Assembly: GCA_964019695.1 (NCBI GenBank)
Contig: OZ026522.1
Location: 61,465,811-61,529,810, forward strand
Direction: 5' to 3'
DNA: 64,000 bases
Origin: Loripinus fragilis
Taxonomy: Eukaryota > Mollusca > Bivalvia > Lucinida > Lucinidae
The notes below the pieces were generated by a model that was not told the origin of the DNA, searched no databases, and worked only from the letters and a program-made list of their open reading frames with translations. Of the stretch, positions 1-10,500 are shown piece by piece (within the stretch, counting starts at the first letter, position 1; every line of letters begins with the position of its first letter). The position numbers were made by a program, and so were the translations under genes.

Positions 1-195
1 TCGCACTAGGCAGTCTATATCACGACTGAAATCCATCCAAGCCAAATTTATACCTTTTTGGAAGGAAAAGCCTTCCAATTTAACAATTTTACTTTGGATG
101 GATTTTCATTCCCATCTGCTTTTTCATTAAAATTTGGATGGTCTAACCATCCATGTTAAATGCAAGTTATGGATGGAAAAGCCTTCCAAAACACC
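1..195. repeat. Short inverted/direct repeats around GGAAAAGCCTTCCA
   Basis: GGAAAAGCCTTCCA occurs at about 63-79 and again at 174-188, with CCATCC/GGATGG words between them. It looks like part of a fold-back element cut by the window edge. Nothing coding seen. Confidence 0.35.
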
Positions 196-371
196 TTAGG
201 GATAGGAAAATTGGCATCATTTGCCTGTAGCTAAGAATGTTTTGTTTGGACTTCAGAGGGTTAATTTTAGAATATTTACTTTATCACTAGAATGCATATG
301 AATACCTTGTGACAGTTTTAGGAAGATCTGACTTCTTCAACCATACGACCATCTGGGACCTGAAAGTAAAG

Positions 372-570
372 TACAGAAAAACCTGTGTAAAACAGCCACT
401 CTCAAAATGACCGAAAATTGTTTTTCATGACCAATTATCGCTTTAATGCATGTCAAAAGTATTGCAGTGGGGTATTCTGCAATACTTTCAACCTTCATTA
501 AGCTACCATTTGTCATTAAGATTTTTGTTTTGTCTATTTTTGAGAGGCGTTTTACACAGGTTTTACTGTA
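372..570. mobile_element. MITE B, copy 1 (palindromic, TACAG...CTGTA)
   Basis: Starts TACAGAAAAACCTGTGTAAA and ends with its inverted counterpart TTTACACAGGTTTTACTGTA. The centre is also inverted around the AGTATTGCAG motif. Three more copies occur at 19761, 26022 and 32551. The TA/CAGT ends suggest a Tc1/mariner-type source. Confidence 0.8.
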
Positions 571-1973
571 TAGTTCTAAAATTTTGTACACTTTTCTCTT
601 TGTACCTTTTCGGCACATGTTTTAAAAATCAGAACTTGTTTGGCACTGATTCCGCTTTGCATTGTCTTGAGCATGTTCTTGTATTCAAAATGGTTTTTGA
701 AGTGCCACTTAAAGTAATTTTAATGTGAACTTTGGCTGCATGACATACTATTTTCAGTTTATAGAAAGTTAATTTTCTTTTCCAAAGGCGTGATTTTGTG
801 GTGAAACAGAAAAGCTTCTCTTCAATCTTGAACCCAGTACACAGGGACTGGTAACTATCATACAGATAAATGTCAATATTGGAAATACGTTGTCGAGGCT
901 GCACTTTAAAACTGACATGTGTTGAAGATTTAATTATCATATCCTTTATCTCTGATTTTTCCTCAAAAATCAATGGTTTAATATACTATCTTCAAGACTG
1001 TATTGTTATATTTATTGAAAGTTTATCCGTCTTTATGAACATCAGCAAGAAACAAAGGTACCCTCTTTAACTATTTTCAGCACTTTTAGCCGAAAATCGT
1101 CAGAAAACAACCTAAAATGGTGATAAACATCAATTTTATTTACTTTAACTTGTAATATTTCAACTTTTCATACAGGGAATAACTTAATATAATCTTGAGT
1201 GTGTTCAGAATCAATTTATAGGCTGTATTACTCTGAAATAGCACTAAAAAAGCCTCAACAACATAACTTTGTATTTCCCTCAGTGATCAGTCCGTTCATA
1301 GTGGGTCCAAGCTTCAATTCATAACTAAACTTCCCTTCTTTGATCAGCCTCTATCCCTATAAATACAGTCGAAGTTTGGTTGCTCGAACTTGCCTGTCTC
1401 GAACACCATGGATCGCTAGAACTCATTTGTCAGTCCCAGCAAAATCCCTATATATTTAATGTAAAAATACACCCTAGGCTCAAACAACGATGGCTTGAAC
1501 TCTCGAACTCAAAACACGGACCGCAAGGCAATTTTTAATGTATAAATGCTTGACTGGCTCGAACCAATATTTACCTAACATGAATCATTCAGATGCTTGA
1601 TATTAGTTAATTATTTTTCATAAGCGCTCCTAGGCAATGATGATATTGCACTTGGGTAAACCCAAATTGACAAATTCATTCATTGAGCGAAACGTGTCAA
1701 TTAAGCAATTAGCAACAATTAGATCAAAGTTTTGAGTAGTAGTGTAATTCTCTCACTTGTCACCGTGCAACAAATAAGATGTTTTGTTATCAACAGTCAG
1801 AGTCGGTTCTTAATTCCTGCTTAACATCTAAAAGCGGGCCACTAGCGGCACGCCAGCGAAACAACATTCGAATGATGTTTCACTGGCTGGTCAATAGTGG
1901 CCCTACACCGTGTGCTGACTGGATTCAGACGGGCATCAAACTGTGTGGGTAAACATCCAGGCGAGTTTGTATG
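571..1973. other. POLG intron 12, no gene seen
   Basis: AT-rich sequence without a recognisable exon. Around 1366-1575 the word CTCGAAC recurs several times after ACAGTCGAAGTTTGGTTGCT, reminiscent of the ends of pogo/Tigger-type elements, but no opposite end was found. Confidence 0.4.
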
Positions 1974-1985
1974 TCATCGCTCACA

Positions 1986-2188
1986 GGGAGCGCACTGGCT
2001 CAGAGGTAGAGTGCTTGACTCAAAACGGAGGGGGCGCGGGTTTGAGCCTCACCGGCCTCACTACGTTGTGGTCCTTGAGCAAGACACATTTATCCTAGCT
2101 TAGTACTGGTTCCACCCAGGAAGACCCGTCCCTGTTTAACTGAAAGATTGTTGATGGGATGTAAAGAATAAAATCAAACAAGCAAATT
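1986..2188 (+). mobile_element. tRNA-derived SINE with V-domain-like centre (copy 1)
   Basis: The head carries an A box (GGCTCAGAGGTAGAGTGC) and a B box (GGTTTGAGCC...). The centre TTGAGCAAGACAC is V-domain-like, followed by TTAGTACTGGTTCCACCCAG and a short A-rich tail. It is flanked by the 12-base duplication TCATCGCTCACA at 1974-1985 and 2189-2200. It resembles V-SINEs reported from molluscs (for example RUDI), though that name was not tested here. Confidence 0.85.
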
Positions 2189-2672
2189 TCATCGCTCACA
2201 AGACGACCAGACAACTAAATTGTGATAGCAGATGGGATAGCAAATGCATTGATCAGCATGGGCATATGCGCATGCAGATCAGGGTATTAACTTTTCCCAG
2301 ATGCATAATTGCAAACATATGTCGCTTATAATTTTAACTCTAGCACGCAAAGGGATAAATTGACATAAATGACAGATGTCAGGTGCACTTAGCAACTTTT
2401 ATCGATAAAAACGTGGTGTCCATGGTAAACATAAAATACATGTGTACCCTTGAAAATAGTCAGACTACGTATCGCTTGAACCCGTCGATGGGTCTAACTC
2501 GCACCGACGGTCCTGACGAGTTCGAGCCATCAAAGTTTGACTGTATGTCTAAATCTCTTAATACAGACTTGTCTCTCTGCCATTTTATGATCATTATGGT
2601 AAAAGTGTTGAAAAAATTAAATGACACCGCCTTACCATATGCAATGCATTCTAAGCCACAGAACTCAATCTT

Positions 2673-3926
2673 CAGGGACCAAGCTAGCCCTCAAATTTAG
2701 GGAGAAGTGACTTCTCCCTCCAGGAGAAACAGGGAGAAGTTTGAGAAAATAGGGCGAAGTGATAGATACGAGTTAATGTCCAAAGTAAACATAGCCCAAA
2801 CATGTACAGTAGTGAACTCTGATGGCTCATTCACCATGGCTGGCTAGAACTATCATCATGGTCCCTTTGGGTAATTTTATGGGTAATCCGTCTTCGATGG
2901 CTGGAACTACCCTTGGCTTCTGTACCATATTCTCTACCGTAAATTGAACCTTTTACCATATATGTTGGGTAATTTTTATGATTTTTTTTTCGTCTTCTAC
3001 TGTTTTTTCTCTCCAAATTTAACTTTTTCAAAAAACATTTTCATGAACACTCAGTGTCAAACAGATTGGATCAAGATCAGACCCAACATTATGTTGGGCC
3101 TGCTCTAGATTCAAACTGTTTACAAAAATATAAGCACACCAAAGCAGCATTTTATCAAGGTGTGTACTATTTTATTAAGACAAAATTGATCCTCAGAGAA
3201 AGAAAAATATTTTGAACTTTACTTATAACCTGTGACCCCTTGATATATATAGTGAACTATCCCATATTATTGCTTTTATAGTGTATCAAACCAAAAGAGG
3301 ACATCAAATAAACTGCTGCATTCAAAGACAGAAAAAAACAGTCTCTGATCAGACTGCTCTCTAATTTGTATTGAGAGAGAAAAAAAAATCAGTCACTGAT
3401 CAAACTGCTATTTGCTTTCCATTCTGAGAAATGTAGTTGGTGAAATTTGATGCAGTCATTGTATTTTATCTATTTATCTGCAAGTCTCCACTTATCTGAA
3501 GTCTCTGGTCTCCTGTTTGATCTAATCCGCTTTTATCTTTACCGACCGCTGAACATTTCCAAGTGAAAATGTTCATTACGTAATTTGACATGAAAAAGAG
3601 AAAGCCGCCTAGATAATTGCCCTTCACGCTTGACTGGCGGCTGCAGTGTCAGTTGTTATTCACACTTTGAAAATCAATACACAGTGTCAGATGGACGAAA
3701 TCAGCTGTTGGATGGGATACTTTAATTACGGATTACCTCGGACCTCCTAGGGATTAAGGATTATTATCACTGAAGGAGGTCATTAAATAAGCACTTTTAG
3801 CATGCTAAGGTAAATAGCTCCTAAAATTTGAAGGCGAAATCAACTTCTCTATTCCTCATGCTCAAGGCGAAATGGGGCAGAAAAGGGAGACAACTTCGCC
3901 CAAGTCGCCCTCTAGCGTGGTCCCTG
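2673..3926. mobile_element. Non-autonomous hAT-like element with 6-bp target duplication
   Basis: Ends CAGGGACCAAGCTAG and, inverted, CTAGCGTGGTCCCTG. Directly outside both ends is AATCTT (2667-2672 and 3927-3932). No transposase is visible in the 1.25 kb interior, which contains GGGAGAAGT words near both ends and a GATCAG-type fold-back near 3050-3130. CAGGG ends fit hAT, but a 6-bp duplication is shorter than the usual 8. Confidence 0.7.
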
Positions 3927-4089
3927 AATCTTCTATCAATTTATTGATGTCTGAAAAATGCCATGTTTCATAGGCTACATCTATTCTCTCTTAAATGTTA
4001 AATGGTGTGCTCAAATATATCAACCCTTAAAGCAAGTAATTTCATACGTTTTTTGTCTAAAGTCTTGCAGACAATTTACATCAAACAGA

Positions 4090-4312
4090 CCTCTAGATAA
4101 GAGTGTAGAATTAAAAATAATTTTCTTATTTCTCAACCAAAACATATGTTTTGGGTACTCAAAAGAACCATCTCAATCTTTTGAGTACCCAAAACATATG
4201 ATTGAGATGGTTCTTTGGAGTACCAAAAACTTATGTTTAGATTGTTGGGTAAGAAAATAATGACGATTTTATGCTCAAAATTTTTGCTCAACTGGACCTA
4301 ATTCAAAATATA
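4090..4312. mobile_element. MITE A, copy 1
   Basis: Palindromic element with CAAAACATATGTTTTGGGTA and TACTCAAAAGAACC on one arm and their complements on the other, then GGGTAAGAAAATAATGAC and GCTCAACTGGACCTA. It is about 40 bases from the donor of POLG exon 12. Confidence 0.75.
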
Positions 4313-4352
4313 GATCCTTATTTTCTCTTAAAAGGATCATTATCATAATTAC

Positions 4353-4510
4353 TCTATTCTTTTCTGGTTCATCTTCCAGTAGCTAGAAGCTTTGTTGAGC
4401 TTCAGTACTCTCTCAGAACCCTCTCCAGATAGAGCTTTAAGGGTACCATCCTCGACACGATTCAGGTAATCTTTGGCCAGGGGGTTCCCCACCCTTTTAC
4501 CTTTACCATC
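4353..4510 (-). CDS. POLG: POLG exon 12, residues 691-743 (last exon in window)
   Basis: Acceptor CATGTGTTTCAG, donor AATAGA|GTAATT, ending two bases into a codon. Encodes [20 protein letters not shown] and [11 protein letters not shown], the segment that leads into the polymerase domain. The next exon is not visible in bases 1-4352, so intron 12 is at least 4.3 kb and the rest of the gene is off the left edge. Confidence 0.94.
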
Positions 4511-7500
4511 CTGAAACACATGACACAACGGTTAAAAATAAGCATTTTCACCAGACACAAATCATCCAATAAACATCATTCAGATGATCATTAAGGACAT
4601 ATGCTACTAAATACTTCCCACATTGAAATATTTTAAATACTTTGCATACAGTTTGTTTTATGCATGGGCTATCCATTTATGAAATAAAAAGGATATGTCA
4701 CCGTGCTTATTTTTTCAGAATCTCATATTGAAGTTTACAGCATTTGACCAATTTTCTAGAAATATAAAATAATAATACTAGTCCTAATTATCGAGCTAAA
4801 ACGGTTGTAATCTTCACCCAGCTTCTTTCTTTTAACTTAAATTACTGCCCATGACCTCAAACTTTTAAGAAAATGTGCATGTTTACTTGTTACCCCATGC
4901 TGTGACAAGATACTGCATGATATATTTTGGCAATTCGTCTAAAAATGGAATTTGTTTTTAGAATAAATCATGTATTAAAAAATCTGACATTGAAAATCTT
5001 GAAAATTTATTTTTAATTCATGGACTATTATAATACCTTTCAGAAAAAAAGAATAAAAATCTGGGGTCACCGAACTAATTCTCTTTCTAGAGGGCCAAAT
5101 TTAACCCCACCCCCATAGGTTTCATGCGTAATTCAATATAAAAAGTTCGGGGATGACCATTTCGGTCGTTTTGATGATGCCATTTTACTAGTATATGAAG
5201 TAATTTAGCATTAAAATGTTAAAAAAGAAAGAAAAAACACACTGAAAATATCTGCGCATCTGGGAATCGATCCTGGTTCTCTGGCTTTGTAGCCAGGCGC
5301 GCTAACCACTAGGCCACGAGGTCAGGTCGTGCGCCGCTCTAAATATCCATACAAATAGTATAGACTCGGCCACTACCGTATTCGTAACCAGGGTTATTGT
5401 GTACGTCATTTGATTTCGACTGAGCTACATTTATCTGTCTTTAGTGCTGAGACGATCAGTTCTGAAAAGATGTCAATAGATATTTCGAACACACTTTAAT
5501 TAGTTATTTTGTGAAGAAAATGTCGGAACACCGATATGACATAAGAATATCGGAAGCTGTATTGATCCGAATCCGTTAAGGGTCGAAAGACAGGACCCAG
5601 ACAACTTTCCCGGTTTGCAGACGCGGAAAAGGTGCGCATTGGAAATAGCCGCATATGTCTTTAATATGAATATTCATGCTAAGCTCCACCCACTATGAAT
5701 AATAATATAAATAAACTTTTATGTTTGAACACATAGAACAAAGAAATTACTTGTCAGGTGCACCAGTGTAGGTTCAGATATAACATATTTCCATAAACAA
5801 ACAGAGTCGACCCTGATCAGGCAGCTCTTACAAGAGCTACATGATCTGGGTCTGCTCTGTTTACAAAAGGCATCTCTAAGAGATAAAGGGTTAATTACAA
5901 AACTCACTTTGAGCACTTTGTACTCCAGTGAGCTATAACAGCATGGGTGAAAATTCATAATTTCCAAAATCCTGAACTTTCAAAATTCTGATCTCAAAAC
6001 TTGCAATATGCCCGCAATATGCCCACTAAATATTCACAATTTGGAGATTAAATGGTCAATTGTCTCAAGACAGACTGAATATAAATCAGAGAACCTATAA
6101 TTATCTCCTGAATTCAGGAATAATCCTGAAAACTTTCTCCCATGTAAAAGCTGCTGCTTATACAAAAACTCCATGTTAAACTCTTTGCAAACTAGGTAAT
6201 TTTTCATGCTTTTTGGCATCTGTCATTTTTTAGAACTTAAAAACACTTTCAGGAATACCATGACAGGGCCAATTTGTTTGGATCCAGATTTTGCTGGATG
6301 TTTTGTCAGGCTTGGCCCCCAGGTTATAAAACATTTTTATGCTCAACTCAACTTAGCATGAAATTTCAACTGCTCATAAAAACGAAAATAACAACAAATG
6401 GACAAGTTTCTTGCTTTAAGTCTCTCAGATGTTGTATTTCTCATGCTAATAAATGTTAAAATGCCAACAATTGTTGGCATTTTAAAATTTATGAGCAGGA
6501 TAAAGTTTGTTCTATCTAAGTTGAGCATGAAAAAAGTTTTATAACCCCATTGCCTGATCTGGGTTCAATCATATTGTAAAGGTTATCAGCAGACAACAAA
6601 CACTACCTTATGTGGAATCTTATAGAACCAACAGCCTGGTATATCCACACTATTGTATGGCCCGTCACCATGGTGACCAGTGTCTTCCTCGTCTGGTAAT
6701 GGGGAATTCTGAAGATGAAAAAACAGACACATTTGTTGGTTTTGATGCTATACATCCAGTCAACAATTATTCAGTCATGTTGGGACAATTTCTTGTCTTC
6801 CTGGTTTATAGTGTAGGTCGAGATTTCAGAAAAATAGCTCCTGTGTGATTTTTGTGCTAAAATTGATTTTTTTTTTTTTGCTGAACCTGATCGTTTAATT
6901 GGAAAATTATGGGGTTCAATTTTTTCGAGCCCTTGACCCAATTTTTTGGGCCCCATTTTATGCGTTTTTGACACCGTAAACATTTACAAAGTTATTTTAC
7001 CTGATAGAACAATAAATTTGCCTTATATTTTACAATTCAGATAACGTCTTTAAAGTTTCCTAATATTCACAAAAGATTTAGAGGCCTTTTGACTAGGGTT
7101 GCCCACTGAAAAACTAATTAAGTAGTGGGTGGGGTATTTTGACGGGGTCGAGAAATCACAAAAATAGCTCCCATGTGTTTTATGTACCGTTATTGATTAT
7201 TTTTACGTTAATCAACTATTTAAGGGTTAAACTGCATGTATTGGATATATATTGGGTTTATGGGGTTCTTTAATTAGAGATCTTGACCTCATTCTGCCAG
7301 CTCCTAAACAAGACCACACCCTTTGTGTGCCTTGTCGGCACTGAAAACATTAACAAAACTGTTTGACCTCATGAAAATGATATGTCAAGCTTCCATTTTA
7401 TAACTTTAATATACCAAGACATATAGACATGCCTTGTTTCACGTAACCAATGCCTCATAACATTACAAACAGAGTTTGTGATATTTTTGATGATATAGTA

Positions 7501-10500
7501 GTGGGTGGGTAAGCTAAGGTGAAAATTGTTATTCAGCCTTACATATGCTATTTTGTGTGCAACTTATATAAGCAAAGTTTGTCAGATTGTAATGAATTTC
7601 ATATCAAATTTCCAGACTATTTAGACATGCAAGTATATTATATGGAATATTGAATGAGTCAAATAAAAAGAAAACTACATATTTGTAGGAGCAGTCCAGG
7701 AACATCATGTGACCTGTCTGTCCAAAATGTATGCAAAACAAAACATGATCAATTCTGATTGTTGATTCACTCGGTATCTTTGTCTTAGATATCACTGATT
7801 CGTACTTCCTCCCTAATCATATTTGCAAACTCAGGAGCATAACATTTGCAGAGGGGTGTGCATGGCAGTTTGTTACTATAGCACTTGCATCTGGAGCCAA
7901 CACACCCTGATTTACACCCATATTTTGTCAATTCAATGGCAGCTTGCGGGCGGGGTTTTCCAAACATTTTCCTGGCTTATATACAGTGAGCCACTTTAGT
8001 GACGCACCACTTTTTGAGGGCCCTAATTTTTTGATAAAAATGCTGGAATCAAACATTCTCTATGATAATTTATTTATTGACATTTAATCTGTTTGATAAC
8101 ATCGAAAAAAAATTATTGGAATCACTCATGCGAATCATTCTGCTACTCAAAGGCAATTTTGACAAATTTTGAAAAATGCACGTGCAAGCTAAACGTCTAA
8201 ATTTTCTATTTTTGTTTTGTGCTAGGCATTATCCATGGTGATCGTTGCGACAGAAAAACACCAAAAACAATTTATTTATTCAAGTAAAACCCCTTTTGTC
8301 GGTCGTTGAATTTAGTAACACCGTTACTTTTTGAAGAAATGCTTGTTTTAACGTCATATTAACGTCAGTTACAATAATCAAACTGGGTTTTCTTCGCAAA
8401 TTATTTTGTAATGAGTCACTTGTTGACATAGAAGTATCAAAACACTAAAACATCTTATCATTGGCACGTCTTATAGCCTTGGTAGTAGTGACATCATAAT
8501 TAACGTCGAACACCATGACGCCAATAAATACATTATTTTTTTACGAAAACAAACGGCGGATACATGGTTGTTTAAAATGAAATCATAAAAGAAGTGTTTT
8601 GATAACTAGTTTACTCAGAATCATAAGAAATTTTAACTAACTTAAAAAAAGTACTAAAACCAACTGTTTTCAAGCCTTGGTCAGCTGGGAAACAAAATAG
8701 TAAAACATTAAAAAAACTATGAAGTTAACAATCACATTCCAGTCTTAGATATTGCTAAGAATAAATCGGCTCTTATATCTCGCATAGCAGAAATTCGACC
8801 CTGAAAAAAGTGCAATGTGATCTGAGTTTCATTCGAGATAATGCAATGTGAAATGGTGTTTTGAGGGTAGTGCACTTAAAAGTTCATTTTCTCTTTCGTT
8901 TCTGATCTGATCACAATGAAATTTCAATGGCTAATGCAAATATAGATGCGCTTTACGTTGGTAGTCTCAGAATAAAAATATCACATTTCTTTTCCGAGTA
9001 ATTTTACATTTTATAAGTGGTGCGTAACTAAAGTGGCTCACTGTACAGTTTCCTGTACCAGCCTTCCATTTTTGTCAATAGGGGGTAGTACTGGGCAGTT
9101 TGTATGTGTATGATTTGTCATGCAAGGCTATGTCATATGCACGCATAATATGGGGAAGAATGGTTGCTCGTGTTGGCAGTAGGCTTTCTCCTTCCGTGTT
9201 CCTAGACCTAAACATTTTCCATCGTAGCTCTGGGAGGTTACGTGGCGCAAAATAAACGGCATACACCGCTCTCCAAATTCTCGCTTTGTGGGAGTAATTC
9301 CCTATGGGTGAGCTGTGTAGGAATAAGGGCTGTACCAAGGTTTTGAAAACAGTATATAGCTGGATTTTCTTCATCAAGGGTCATGTAAGCATTTGCCCAA
9401 GTCTTCTTAGTGATCCCAACAAATTTTCCACCCCAATCAGCACCAGGGAAGTAGTGAAGTCCAATGAACCATTGGCATTTTCGAGTTCCAATCCATTGTA
9501 CTCTCTTGATTATGTCTATTTCTCTATATATTTTCTTCCTTTGCCTGTTAAAAATTCAGGTGTGTTTGGGGTGTAAGTAGACAAGATTGATAAGAATAAT
9601 GAAGATGTCTGTGTCAGGGGATGAAACACATATCTCACGACAAGAATGTTCTGCTGCTGAGGCCAGTACTGGGTTGGGTATAAGTGTATCAGCCTCTTCA
9701 TGTGTGTGAACTTCTTCAAGGTCTCTTCCTATGATTTTGGTGTCATAAGCTACTATTACACTGCAAGCAACACTGTTATGGAAATGTGCAAGAGCAAGCT
9801 CTCTGCAATATATGCTGTCAAGCTGCTTTTTGTCTTGGAAGAGGAAAGTAGCTCTTTTAGAGACATTGAAAGTTTCATTCAAGGGTGAACTTCATATTCA
9901 TAGGAAGTCACTGCCCTCTTTCAACGCGTCTTATTTTTCAAAGACTGTTCAAGGCAGTGGTTAAATATTTATGTCCATCATTGAAACCAGTTAGCATGTT
10001 TTCTATGCTTCTTTGAGGTCAGCAAATGTGTGCATGGTTGCAATTTTCTTCATAATCTGAAGCACAGCCACAGCATCAACTACTTGGGCCCGATCTCTAA
10101 AGCCACCATCTGCTATATCATCAGGAGGTAAGTCAGATACACATGGTTCTGATTTTGCATTCAATGATGTGCATCAAACTTGCTTTCACTGTTGGGATGT
10201 AGAGTGATCCATCAACAGCACAAAGCGATAGCAGGACTGTTGACATCTCTCACAAACAAATGGCATCCTCAAGTTTAAGGACCAGTTTTGGACAACTGCC
10301 CTGGATAATATGACTTGGTTTAGACTTAGAGTTTATCCCCCAAATTAGAAAATGTCTTCAACTTTAGCTTTTTCATTGGGTCCCAGACTGACACTGTCGG
10401 TGTAGATAGAAGTCAATCATTAATAAAGTCTTGGTAAAATTTCTTGCCCTTTTCTGCAAAATGGAGTATGTCATCCTCAAGTTTAAGGACCAGTTTTGGA

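Noticed and set aside
1..4352. Further POLG exons encoding the polymerase domain
   Set aside because: I looked on the minus strand for the conserved polymerase blocks and acceptor/donor pairs and found none; the frames there do not match.
5252..5323. Functional tRNA gene
   Set aside because: Acceptor arms do not pair and the anticodon loop has six bases; only the internal promoter boxes look right.
5719..5967. 82-codon Cys-rich minus-strand frame
   Set aside because: It lies across a palindromic TTAA-type MITE and mirrors its hairpin; no support as a gene.
9304..9888. Plus-strand frames opposite the CXC gene remnant
   Set aside because: The minus-strand reading has the family motifs HEEADT and SPDTD; the plus frames have none.
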